From: Luteimonas sp. YGD11-2
GTDB lineage: Bacteria > Pseudomonadota > Gammaproteobacteria > Xanthomonadales > Xanthomonadaceae
Assembly: GCF_004118975.1 (NCBI RefSeq)
Contig: NZ_CP035376.1
Span: 2,852,001 to 2,916,000, forward strand
Reading direction: 5' to 3'
Length of the DNA stretch: 64,000 bases
Part shown: one piece after another, positions 1 through 7,792 of the stretch
Numbering within the stretch: position 1 is the first letter of the stretch
Layout of the letters: every line of letters begins with the position of its first letter
Notes under the pieces: model-generated
What the model saw: only the letters and a program-made list of their open reading frames with translations
The model's database searches: none
What the model was told of the DNA's origin: nothing
Made by a program: the position numbers and the translations under genes

Positions 1-1301
1 GCCATCGTCTGCCGGTACGCGAGGTAGTAGCGCGCCAGCTCGTCGAGATCGTAGGAGCAGTGGTAGGCGTTGAAGAACAGCGTCTTGTAGACCGCGTAGC
101 AGCTGTCGAGCGGGTCACGCTCGAGGTGGATGATGCGTGCATTGGGCAGCGCCCTGCGGATCACCCCGCAGTACATGTAGTTCACCGGCAACTTGTCGAT
201 GAAACGCGGTGCGTCGGCGGCTTCGGCGACGCCGCGCATGTACTCGCGTCCAAGCGCCTGGAAGTCGATCCGCAGCGATGCGTCCGCTGCCGACAGGTCG
301 GGATGCAGCGCGTGCGCGCGACGCGTATGCGCGGCGATCAGCTGGCCGAGATCGAGCGGCTCGCCGGCCGACTTCACCTGGCCGCCCTGCACGAGGATGC
401 GCTCGACCAGCGTGGTACCGGTGCGTGGCATGCCGACGATGAAGATCGGCCCGGGTTCGCTGAATTCCACCACCGGGGCCTGCACGACTTCGGCGGTGTA
501 GGCGGCGCGGATCGCGGCCTGTGCATCGCCTTCGGACTGGATGTCGTACTGCAGTGTCTGTCGCTGCAGGCGCGCGCCGGTCTCCAGCGCGTCGAAGGCG
601 TCGTCGTGCTCGCCCAGGTCCTCCAGCTCCTTGGCCAGCGCATACCACGCCGCGGCCGCCCATTCCGGGCGGCCGAGACCCGCGGCAATGCGTGTGCGCA
701 GCGCGTCGACGTGGTTGCGCGCAGGTGTCTGCCGCCGCAGCGTGCTGCGCAGGTACAGCGCATGCCCGGCCTGTGGTACCAGGGCCAGCATGCGGTCGAG
801 CTGCTCTTCGGCCTCCTCGAATCCACCGGTGAAGAACTGCGCGACCGCAAGGTCGTACAGCAGGCCCGGCTGCGCACCCAGCAGCGTCAGTGCCTGCCGG
901 TAATGGGCGATCGCCTCGCCGGGGCGGTTGCAGTTGGTGATGATGCTTGCCGCCTGCCACAGGCTGCGGCCATCGCCGCGCGCCTGCGCGGACGCAGCCG
1001 CTTCGAGCGCGAGCGCACGCGCGTCGTTGCGGCGGCGCAGATGCAGGTAGAGCCCGGCCAGCTTGATGCGCAGTGCATCGTCGCCACCGCTGGCGACGAT
1101 CGCGCGCAGCATCGGGTCGACCGCGTCGTCGAAGGCACCACGTGCCACCGCGACCTCGCCGGCGAAGACCAGGGCATGCACGTCATCGGGGAACGCTGCC
1201 AGCAACTCCCGGGCAAGGTCCCCGGCATCCTCGATGCGTCCCTGGCGCAGCAGTTCGTACCCTTGCTCCGTCCGCGTACGTGCGCGCTCCATCACTGTCA
1301 T
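1..1301 (-). CDS. TPR-containing sulfotransferase family protein (3' end beyond window)
   Basis: Leftward gene starting at an ATG at 1301 and running off the left edge, so about 433 codons are visible and the C-terminus is missing. The first ~270 residues are Ala/Leu-rich helical repeats of TPR type. They are followed by a sulfotransferase domain: the PAPS 5'-phosphosulfate loop IFIVGMPRTGTTLVER lies near residue 285 and the 3'-phosphate motif RDPLDSCYAVYK near residue 393. Members of this family transfer sulfate from PAPS to a protein or small-molecule acceptor; the acceptor here is unknown. It is the last gene before a repeat-rich gap and no partner gene is visible. Confidence 0.85.
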   Translation of the reverse strand, partial: MTVMERARTRTEQGYELLRQGRIEDAGDLARELLAAFPDDVHALVFAGEVAVARGAFDDAVDPMLRAIVASGGDDALRIKLAGLYLHLRRRNDARALALEAAASAQARGDGRSLWQAASIITNCNRPGEAIAHYRQALTLLGAQPGLLYDLAVAQFFTGGFEEAEEQLDRMLALVPQAGHALYLRSTLRRQTPARNHVDALRTRIAAGLGRPEWAAAAWYALAKELEDLGEHDDAFDALETGARLQRQTLQYDIQSEGDAQAAIRAAYTAEVVQAPVVEFSEPGPIFIVGMPRTGTTLVERILVQGGQVKSAGEPLDLGQLIAAHTRRAHALHPDLSAADASLRIDFQALGREYMRGVAEAADAPRFIDKLPVNYMYCGVIRRALPNARIIHLERDPLDSCYAVYKTLFFNAYHCSYDLDELARYYLAYRQTM

Positions 1302-1523
1302 CGAACCCGTCTCCCCCGGGGTTGGCGTGCATCGAGTCTAGCTGCTGGCGCCCGCCACGCATGCGCAGTGAGCCCGAAAAGCTTCTCCTTCCGAATCGGG
1401 GCGATGTCTCACGGCTGGCGTGCCTCCGGCGCGACGCATTGCTCATCGCAGCGCACGCCGGGCGTTGTCCTCGCTCTTCGCCACGCGGTGGTGGTGGCGC
1501 AAAGCCGGAGGGCCGAGTGTCGA

Positions 1524-1551
1524 GTGCCAGGTGCCAGGTGCCGGGTGCCGA
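1524..1551. repeat. 7-bp tandem repeat (GTGCCAG), four units
   Basis: Four head-to-tail heptamers (GTGCCAG, GTGCCAG, GTGCCGG, GTGCCGA) in the non-coding stretch between the sulfotransferase start and composite repeat locus 1. Such arrays vary by slippage; no function is apparent. Confidence 0.6.
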
Positions 1552-1583
1552 GAGCTGGTGCCTCTTCGTTCTGAGCCGCGCCG

Positions 1584-1700
1584 CCCGTCGCGCGCACCGG
1601 GGGGCGTGCTCCCCCGGCCGGAGTCCGCGTCCAGTTACCACGGCCGGCCGCCGGCCATCCATGGCCGGCTGGGAGCACACCCCCCGGTGCACGCGACGGG
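1584..1700 (-). repeat. Composite repeat locus 1, unit B (117 bp)
   Basis: Imperfect palindrome with outer arms CCCGTCGCG / CGCGACGGG extended by a C/G run. Inside are the palindromic core CCGGCCATCCATGGCCGG and a second inverted repeat GGCCGG...CCGGCC, so it can fold as a three-way junction. The same unit occurs at 37418-37534 and 55271-55387 with identical length. The 212-bp spacer at 1701-1912, on its A-proximal side (about 1830-1912), matches the spacers of the other two loci. Unit A of this locus is at 1913-2024. Confidence 0.85.
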
Positions 1701-1912
1701 CCTCCTGCATTCGCCGGCTCCGGCACGGAGAGCAACAGCGGTTGCTGCCGGCGTCTCCTGCAACCGGGCCACGCTCGTGCGCTCAGCGGTCTCCCGTCCT
1801 TCGCTTCTCAGGATCGGCACGTGAACAACGATGGCGGCAGGAAGTCGTCGACCGCCACGACGGTCCGACGTTCTTCGCCGTTGGATCTTCCCGAGCCGAC
1901 GACGGTTCCGGG

Positions 1913-2024
1913 CCCGCCGTGGACGCAGGGGGATGTCCAGAGCCGGCCATGGATGGCCGGCGGCCGGATGTGGGAGCAGGACGCGGAGATATCCGGCTGG
2001 GCATCCCCCTGTGGACGCGGCGGG
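1913..2024 (-). repeat. Composite repeat locus 1, unit A (112 bp)
   Basis: Inverted repeat with outer arms ending in CAGGGGGATG / CATCCCCCTG, enclosing the hairpin CCGGAT...ATCCGG and the core CCGGCCATGGATGGCCGG. It has the same length as units A at 37115-37226 and 54982-55093. On the minus strand the order is receptor stop (2242), terminator (2192-2215), unit A, spacer, unit B, so the element points the same way as the upstream receptor gene. Confidence 0.85.
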
Positions 2025-2049
2025 CCGCCCGCGCCCCCACCCGGCCCGT

Positions 2050-2108
2050 GCTCCGGCTCCAGCTCTGGCTCCAGCGCTGGCGCTGCTCTGGCTCCGGATC
2101 TGGCTCGT
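2050..2108. repeat. 12-bp tandem repeat abutting unit A of locus 1
   Basis: Five degenerate units of GCTCTGGCTCCA (2050-2061, 2062-2073, 2074-2084 with one base lost, 2085-2096, 2097-2108). The array lies between the receptor terminator and unit A, the same relative place as the 23-bp array of locus 3. Confidence 0.65.
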
Positions 2109-2191
2109 ACCTGACTTCCGAGCTTCGCAGTCCGGGCACGAGGTTTCCGCGCTCGGATGGAACCCCTCAATCCAGAGAAGAACCAGAAAAA

Positions 2192-2215
2192 AACGGCGGG
2201 CCGAAGCCCGCCGTT
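2192..2215 (-). terminator. Intrinsic terminator of the TonB-dependent receptor gene
   Basis: Perfect 10-bp stem AACGGCGGGC / GCCCGCCGTT with a 4-nt loop. Read on the minus strand it is followed by a run of seven T. It lies 27 bp past the receptor stop codon. Confidence 0.9.
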
Positions 2216-2241
2216 CTGATCGCACGCGTTGCTGCCAGGCC

Positions 2242-5106
2242 TCAGAAATCGAACGCGAGGCTGGTGAACAGGTAACGGCCCGCCTGGTCGTAGCCACCCA
2301 GCGAGTTGGCGTTGGTCGGCGCCAGGTTGCCACCGATCATCGGCGGCTCCTTGTCGGCGATGTTGTTCACGCCCAGCGTCCAGGTGATGTTGTCACCGAC
2401 CTGCAGCGAACCCGACAGGTCGAAGTAGTTGAACGCCTTCAGCTTGCCCGGGCCGCTCAGGAAGTAGTCGCCGGTCAGGTCGGTGCCGTCGGTGTCGCGG
2501 TAATCCATTTCGCCGATGTAACGCCAGCGCAGGCCGATGGTGAAACGGTCCAGCGCATAGCGGACGTTGGCGATGTGGCGCCACTCCGGCGTTGCGCAGA
2601 TCGCGTTGATCAGGCCGTCGCAGGCGTAGTCCGCGGAGCTGTCGCCCGGCACCGGCTGGAACGAACGTTCGAGGATGTGGCTGCCGACGAACGACGTGGT
2701 GACCCGGCCGGGGCCGGCCTGGAAGTTGTACGAGCCGGTGAGGTCGATACCGCGGTACTTGCGGCTGCCGAAGTTGCCGTTGGTGTTGATCACCAGGCCC
2801 GAGCTGTTCGGGTCGCTGCCGCGGAACAGGTCACCGGTGGCGGCGTTGCGGCGGATCAGGTCGCACATCGCGTCCTGGCCGTTGGCGCAGAGGTTGATGA
2901 TGGTGCGTGCGCCGATCGTGCCGATGACGTTCTCGAGTTCGATGTCGTAGTAGTCGACGCTGAGCTCGAGGTTCTCGATCGGACTGGCCGCGAAGCCGAC
3001 GGTCCAGGTGTTGGCGATTTCCGGATCCAGGCTGGGGTTGCCGCCGATGAACTGGTTGTTCTGCCCCGCCGGGTTGGCGGCCACGTTGCCGTACTGCGCC
3101 GGGGTGATGCCGGTGCGCACGCACTGCTCGACACTGAACTCGGGATCGGGGCCCGCGCACGGGTCGTCGCCCACCCACAGCGCGATCTGCTGGTCGGCGA
3201 ACAACTCGCCGACGTTGGCGCCGCGGATGGCGCGGTTGAAGCCGGCGCGGAAGCGGTACTGGTTGTCCATGAAGCCGGCACCCAGGCCCACCTTCCAGGT
3301 GTTGACGTTGCCCGAGGTACTGTAGTCGGTGTAGCGGTAACCCAGCTGCAGGTCGACGCTGTTGAAGCCGCCGCGGTCCGACAGCAGCGGCACGTTGGCT
3401 TCCGCGAACACCTCGTCGACGTCGTAACCGCCGGTGAGGTTGGTGGTCGGGCCACCGAGGCCGGTGAAGTTGCCGGTCTGCATGTTGGCATCGGCCACGC
3501 GACGGAAGCGCTCGTCGCGCTTCTCGTAGCCGATCACCGCGCTCACCGGGTTGTCCGCGCCCGGAATGCCGAAGCCGAGGTCACCGGTGGCGTAGGCGTT
3601 GAACACCTTCATGTCGGTCGTGTAGTTGACGATGCCCACGCCCTGCAGCGCCTGGGCCTGCTCCGGGGTCACGCTGTCGGACCAGACCTCGTACGGCACG
3701 CAGCCGTCGAAGGCGCCGGTCGGGCAGCCCAGCAGCGCATCACGCACGCGCGTGGTGATGAAGTCGTTGCGGTTCTCTTCCTTGACCGAGGTGCGCGCGT
3801 ACTGCAGCGACGCATCCCAGGTCCAGCCGGAATTGAACAGCGCACCGGTGGCACCGGCGACGATGCTGTAGTTGGTGGACTCGTTGTCGGTGATGCGCGG
3901 GCCGCCCTCGACGTTGCGCTTGGCCACGTAGACGGTGAACTCGTCATCGACGATGCCGACGTCGGCACACATCGAGCCGATCACGTCGGTGTCGCAGTTG
4001 ACGGTGATGTCGGTGAAGAACGCGCCCGACGGCGCGATCTGCGTGCCGCTGCGACGGTTGACGAACATCGTCTCCAGGTAGGGCTGGAAGTATTCGTTGA
4101 CCTCGTACTTGACGCTGCTGCCGGCGGTGAAGCGCGTATCCGGGCGCTGGTAGTAGTTGACCGGCGCGTAGTTGTAGACATTGGGGCCATCGGGCAGGAA
4201 CCAGCCCGATGCCGACGGCGCGACATAGGTGTACAGGCCCGAACCCGGTGCCACGATGTAGAAGTTTGCCGGATCGGCGGTCGGCGAGCCGCCGCAGGCG
4301 GTGCCGGCACCGTTGAGCGCACAGGCCGAGTAGTCGCGCTGGCCCTGCAGCAGGGCATTGCCCTTGCGCCAGGTGGCCCAGGCCATCGCGTGGCCGCCAT
4401 CGCCGAACGCACCACCGATGGCGAAGTCGACGTTGCGGGTGGTGCCGTCCAGGCCGGAGCCACCGGTCGGATAGTCGAACCCGGCCTCGTCCATCAGGCC
4501 CTGGATGTAGCGGTTGTCGTTGTCGTGCTGGTAGCCGGAATAGCCGACGTTGACGCTGACGCCCTCGAACTCGTCGTCGAGGATGAAGTTCACCACGCCG
4601 GCGATGGCGTCGGAGCCGTACACCGCCGAAGCGCCACCGGTGAGCACGTCGACGCGCTGCAGCAGCCGCGCCGGGACGATGCTGATGTCGGCGGTCTCGA
4701 GCAGGCCCTTGGGGATGCGGCGGCCGTTGACCAGCGCCAGCGTGCGGTTTGGCCCCATGCCGCGCAGGTCGACGGTGGCGTAGCCGGTGGAGCCGTTGTT
4801 GAGGAAGTTGTCGAAGTCCAGCGCGAGCTGCGGGTACTGGTTGACCAGGTCCTCGACGGTCGTCGCGCCGGAATACTGGAACTCCTCGCGCGAGATTTCC
4901 GCGACCGGGCTCGAGGCCGTCATGGTCTGGCTGCGGATGCGGGTACCGGTGACGGTGATGCCGTCGAGGGTGGTGGCGGTGGGCGTGGGATCCTGCGAGG
5001 CCCCCTGGGCCTGGGCGAAGGCGGTGCCACTGCCTGCAATGCTCACTGCGCCTGCCGCGAGCGCGAAGACGATCGCGTCGCGCAGCTTGTGGGTCTTCAA
5101 ACTCAT
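2242..5106 (-). CDS. TonB-dependent outer-membrane receptor
   Basis: 954-aa receptor that would import a ligand across the outer membrane using TonB-ExbBD energy. The start at 5106 follows GGAGAGAGAG and opens a Sec signal peptide (MSLKTHKLRDAIVFALAAGA...). A TonB-box-like stretch ITVTGTRI follows near residue 50. The plug domain shows VEDLVNQYPQL and VDLRGMGPNRTLALVNGRR, and a 22-strand barrel would end in aromatic F (SLAFDF). The ligand cannot be told from sequence. The gene is divergent from a sigma-54-type export operon and has its own terminator at 2192-2215. A 14-bp palindrome sits 125 bp upstream of the start. Confidence 0.95.
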   Translation of the reverse strand: MSLKTHKLRDAIVFALAAGAVSIAGSGTAFAQAQGASQDPTPTATTLDGITVTGTRIRSQTMTASSPVAEISREEFQYSGATTVEDLVNQYPQLALDFDNFLNNGSTGYATVDLRGMGPNRTLALVNGRRIPKGLLETADISIVPARLLQRVDVLTGGASAVYGSDAIAGVVNFILDDEFEGVSVNVGYSGYQHDNDNRYIQGLMDEAGFDYPTGGSGLDGTTRNVDFAIGGAFGDGGHAMAWATWRKGNALLQGQRDYSACALNGAGTACGGSPTADPANFYIVAPGSGLYTYVAPSASGWFLPDGPNVYNYAPVNYYQRPDTRFTAGSSVKYEVNEYFQPYLETMFVNRRSGTQIAPSGAFFTDITVNCDTDVIGSMCADVGIVDDEFTVYVAKRNVEGGPRITDNESTNYSIVAGATGALFNSGWTWDASLQYARTSVKEENRNDFITTRVRDALLGCPTGAFDGCVPYEVWSDSVTPEQAQALQGVGIVNYTTDMKVFNAYATGDLGFGIPGADNPVSAVIGYEKRDERFRRVADANMQTGNFTGLGGPTTNLTGGYDVDEVFAEANVPLLSDRGGFNSVDLQLGYRYTDYSTSGNVNTWKVGLGAGFMDNQYRFRAGFNRAIRGANVGELFADQQIALWVGDDPCAGPDPEFSVEQCVRTGITPAQYGNVAANPAGQNNQFIGGNPSLDPEIANTWTVGFAASPIENLELSVDYYDIELENVIGTIGARTIINLCANGQDAMCDLIRRNAATGDLFRGSDPNSSGLVINTNGNFGSRKYRGIDLTGSYNFQAGPGRVTTSFVGSHILERSFQPVPGDSSADYACDGLINAICATPEWRHIANVRYALDRFTIGLRWRYIGEMDYRDTDGTDLTGDYFLSGPGKLKAFNYFDLSGSLQVGDNITWTLGVNNIADKEPPMIGGNLAPTNANSLGGYDQAGRYLFTSLAFDF

Positions 5107-5230
5107 CTCTCTCTCCAAAGTGATAAGGACCTGCTGCGACTGCTGTTGCGACTTCCCCCTGTGCCACGCCAGCCGGCGAACCGCCTGAATCGGCAAAGTG
5201 AACCGATACTAAGCGGACTTGAACCTGAAA

Positions 5231-5244
5231 TAAACATATGTTTA
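5231..5244. promoter_or_regulatory. 14-bp perfect palindrome TAAACATATGTTTA (putative operator)
   Basis: An A+T-rich perfect dyad in a G+C-rich genome, located in the 336-bp divergent region between the receptor and the export operon (5107-5442). A related half-conserved dyad with the same ATAAACATATG core occurs upstream of the zinc-type exporter at 37661-37680. A regulator-binding site is inferred; which regulator binds is unknown. Confidence 0.5.
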
Positions 5245-5300
5245 ACCCCGGATTCGCACTCCGGGGCGATCCCCTCCGCCCGGTGTGATCGGGCGCTGGC

Positions 5301-5333
5301 AGCGGACGTCTGCGGACGTCTGCGGACGTCCGC
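5301..5333 (+). promoter_or_regulatory. Tandem GCGGACGTCT repeats (putative enhancer for the NtrC-type regulator)
   Basis: Three direct 10-bp units (5301-5310, 5311-5320, 5321-5330), each containing the palindrome GACGTC and therefore on one face of the helix. They end in GACGTCCGC, which completes a larger dyad. The array lies about 90-120 bp upstream of the predicted start site of the sigma-54 promoter, the usual distance of an enhancer for an NtrC-family activator. Such an activator is encoded at the end of the operon (13005-14339). An A+T-rich stretch (5355-5390) separates array and promoter. Confidence 0.6.
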
Positions 5334-5394
5334 GAATGGGCTGCGGACACCCTTATTGCGCGAATAATTCGTTTGAATTCAGCTGGTTAGAAGT

Positions 5395-5410
5395 TGGCAC
5401 GGGCCATGCT
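5395..5410 (+). promoter_or_regulatory. Sigma-54 (RpoN) promoter of the export operon
   Basis: TGGCACG-GGCC-ATGCT matches the -24/-12 consensus TGGCACG-N4-TTGCW at all but one position, with exact GG-to-GC spacing (GG at 5396-5397, GC at 5408-5409). Transcription would begin near 5421. That excludes the upstream in-frame starts at 5410 and 5416 and favours the ATG at 5443 for the first gene. Sigma-54 promoters require an AAA+ activator, consistent with the regulator at 13005. Confidence 0.75.
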
Positions 5411-5442
5411 TGCCGATGGGCATCCACCGTTCCGGCCAGACC

Positions 5443-6732
5443 ATGTCCCGCCCCACCCCCATCCGTGACACCTCCGCCCAGGACGCCCCCCGACCGGCCG
5501 GCGGGCATGCGCCGCTGCTCCGCCGCTGGCTGTGGCCGGGCGTGGCCGGCATCGCGGTGCTGGCGGTCGCCGGCTGGGTGGTGGCGTCCTGGGGCGATGG
5601 GGCGCGGTCGTACGACGCCTCGCGCCTGCGCATTGCCGAGGTCACCCGCGGCGACCTGGTGCGCGACCTCACAGCCGAGGGGCGCGTGATCGCCGCCAAC
5701 AGCCCCACCCTCTACGCGATCGCCGGAGGCACGGTCACGCTGAAGGTCGTCGCCGGCGACCGCGTCGAGGCCGGCCAGGTGCTGGCCGAGATCGACAGCC
5801 CCGAGCTGCGCAGCCGGCTGGTGCAGGAGGAATCCACGCTGGCCAGCCTGCAGGCCGAAGCCGACCGCGCGACGCTGGACGCACGCATCGCCCGCGCCGA
5901 AGCACGCAAGCTGCTGGACCAGGCGCAGATCGACCGCACCGCCGCCGAGCGCGACCTGCAGCGCTACCAGCGCGCGTTCGATGCCGGGGTGGTCGCCCAG
6001 GTCGAACTGGCCAAGGCCGAGGACACCCTGAAGAAGACCGACATCGGCCTCGCCTCCGCGCGCGAGGACGCCGGCCTGCAGGGCCAGGGCGCGGGCCTGG
6101 ATGCGCGCAACCGGCAACTGCTGGCCGATCGCCAGCGTGCGGTGGTGGACGAGGCGCGCCGGCAGGTGGAGGCGCTGACGCTGCGCGCGCCGTTCGACGG
6201 CCAGGTCGGCCAGGTGCAGGTCGCGCAGCACACCAATGTCGCCGCCAACGCGCCGGTGCTGGGCGTGGTCGACCTGTCGGTGTTCGAGGTGGAGGTCCGG
6301 GTGCCGGAAAGCTTCGCCCGCGACCTGGCCATCGGCATCCCGGCCGAGATCCGCTCCGGCAGCGAGGTGTATGCCGCGGCCGTATCGGCGGTCTCGCCCG
6401 AGGTGGTGAATGGCGAGGTCTCGGCGCGGGTGCGCTTCAGCGACGCGCAGCCGCCGGGCCTGCGCCAGAACCAGCGCCTGACCGCGCGCATCGTGCTCGA
6501 TACCCGCCCCGACGTGGTGATGGTCGAGCGTGGCCCCTTCCTCGACCAGCTCGGTGGCCGCCATGCCTATGTCGTGCAGGGCGGTGCCGCGGTGCGGCGC
6601 CCGATCCAGGCCGGCGCCAGCAGCCTGTCCGCGGTCGAGATCGTCTCCGGCCTGGAACCCGGCGAACGCGTGGTCGTCGCCGGCAGCGAACTGTTCGACA
6701 ACGCCGAACGCATCCGCCTTTCCGGAGAGTGA
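5443..6732 (+). CDS. Membrane-fusion (periplasmic adaptor) protein of an ABC exporter
   Basis: 429-aa HlyD/RND-adaptor-family protein. One N-terminal membrane anchor (LWPGVAGIAVLAVAGWVVAS, residues ~30-50) is followed by a lipoyl-type half (GRVIAANSPTLYAIAGGTV), an alpha-helical hairpin rich in A/E/R/Q (~residues 120-225), the second lipoyl half (LRAPFDGQVGQVQV) and beta-barrel/membrane-proximal domains (RPIQAGASSLSAVEIVSGLE). It would link the MacB-type ATPase and permeases to an outer-membrane channel, not encoded here. The start at 5443 was chosen because the predicted sigma-54 transcript begins near 5421; 5416 is the alternative ATG. Confidence 0.9.
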   Translation: MSRPTPIRDTSAQDAPRPAGGHAPLLRRWLWPGVAGIAVLAVAGWVVASWGDGARSYDASRLRIAEVTRGDLVRDLTAEGRVIAANSPTLYAIAGGTVTLKVVAGDRVEAGQVLAEIDSPELRSRLVQEESTLASLQAEADRATLDARIARAEARKLLDQAQIDRTAAERDLQRYQRAFDAGVVAQVELAKAEDTLKKTDIGLASAREDAGLQGQGAGLDARNRQLLADRQRAVVDEARRQVEALTLRAPFDGQVGQVQVAQHTNVAANAPVLGVVDLSVFEVEVRVPESFARDLAIGIPAEIRSGSEVYAAAVSAVSPEVVNGEVSARVRFSDAQPPGLRQNQRLTARIVLDTRPDVVMVERGPFLDQLGGRHAYVVQGGAAVRRPIQAGASSLSAVEIVSGLEPGERVVVAGSELFDNAERIRLSGE

Positions 6733-6733
6733 C

Positions 6734-6961
6734 ATGAACGCACCTGCCCCCGCCCTGCCGCAGTCCACGAACGCCTGCTTCCCCTTCGTCGTGCACTGGA
6801 ATCCGCACCAGCTGGCCGATGCGGTGCCGCAGCGCCTGCACCGGCTCGACCTGCTGGCAGGACTCGATGGCACCGCGCACCACCCGCGCACCCTGCGCCA
6901 GGCCACGCGCCGCTACGCGCCGGCACCGCTGGCGTCCACCGACTTCCGCATCCACGGCTGA
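6734..6961 (+). CDS. 75-aa small protein inside the export operon, unknown function
   Basis: The ATG at 6734 lies just after the adaptor stop (GAGTGACATG) with an upstream GGAGAG ribosome site, and the gene ends 30 bp before the ATPase start. The product has no signal peptide or membrane segment. It has a single Cys (STNACFPFVVHWNP) and a basic His/Arg-rich C-terminal half ending in STDFRIHG. I do not recognise a family. Its place between adaptor and ATPase suggests a cargo peptide, a chaperone or a regulator, all of which are inference; it may also be a spurious ORF. Confidence 0.6.
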   Translation: MNAPAPALPQSTNACFPFVVHWNPHQLADAVPQRLHRLDLLAGLDGTAHHPRTLRQATRRYAPAPLASTDFRIHG

Positions 6962-6991
6962 CCGGCCGCCCGCCCTTTCCGGAGTGTTCCC

Positions 6992-7708
6992 ATGCTGCAC
7001 ATGCAAGCCGTCTCCAAGGTCTACCGCACCGAGCTCGTCGAAACCCATGCCCTGCGCGCGCTCGACCTGCATGTGCGCGAAGGCGAGTTCGTCGCGGTTA
7101 CCGGGCCCTCGGGCTCGGGCAAGACTACGTTCCTCAACATCGCCGGCCTGCTGGAGAGCTTCACCGGCGGCGAGTACCACCTCGACGGCGTCGACGTGAA
7201 AGGGCTCAACGACAACGCACGCTCGCGCCTGCGCAACGAGAAGATCGGCTTCATCTTCCAGGGCTTCAACCTGATCCCCGACCTCAACCTGTTCGACAAC
7301 GTCGACGTGCCGCTGCGCTACCGCGGCATGCCGGCGTCCGAACGCCGGCTGCGGATCGAGGATGCGCTGGGCATGGTCGGGCTGGGCTCGCGGATGAAGC
7401 ACTACCCGGCCGAACTCTCCGGCGGCCAGCAGCAGCGCGTGGCGATCGCCCGCGCGCTGGCCGGCAGCCCGCGCCTGCTGCTGGCCGACGAACCGACCGG
7501 CAACCTCGACTCGCAGATGGCGCGCAGCGTGATGGAACTGCTGGAGGACATCCACCAGCAGGGCACCACCATCGTGATGGTCACCCACGACCCGGAGCTG
7601 GCCGCGCGCGCGCAGCGCAACGTGCACATCGTCGATGGCATGGCCACCGACCTCGTCAGCGAGCCCGGGCTGGTGCGCCGCGAGCCCGCCGTCGCCGGCG
7701 CCGTGTAA
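6992..7708 (+). CDS. ABC transporter ATP-binding protein (MacB/LolD type)
   Basis: 238-aa ATPase that would power the four FtsX-like permeases encoded next to it. Walker A is GPSGSGKTTF (residues ~36-45), the Q-loop is in FIFQGFN, the signature is LSGGQQQRVAIARAL, Walker B is LLLADEPTGNLDS and the switch His is in MVTHDPEL. Length and motifs fit the MacB/LolD/FtsE group, which uses mechanotransmission instead of a translocation channel. A start at 6992 follows CCGGAGTGTTCCC. Confidence 0.95.
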   Translation: MLHMQAVSKVYRTELVETHALRALDLHVREGEFVAVTGPSGSGKTTFLNIAGLLESFTGGEYHLDGVDVKGLNDNARSRLRNEKIGFIFQGFNLIPDLNLFDNVDVPLRYRGMPASERRLRIEDALGMVGLGSRMKHYPAELSGGQQQRVAIARALAGSPRLLLADEPTGNLDSQMARSVMELLEDIHQQGTTIVMVTHDPELAARAQRNVHIVDGMATDLVSEPGLVRREPAVAGAV

Positions 7709-7792
7709 CGCGCGGACGACTGCGAACGCACGGATCCATCCACCAGGACGCGGCGCCCTTCCCGCGCTGCGACCGATCACGGAACCACCGCC

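Noticed and set aside
1831..5367. 1178-codon plus-strand open frame opposite the TonB-dependent receptor
   Set aside because: Antisense shadow typical of high-G+C genes: Val/Asp/Ala/Arg-rich, no domain, and the opposite strand encodes a clear receptor.
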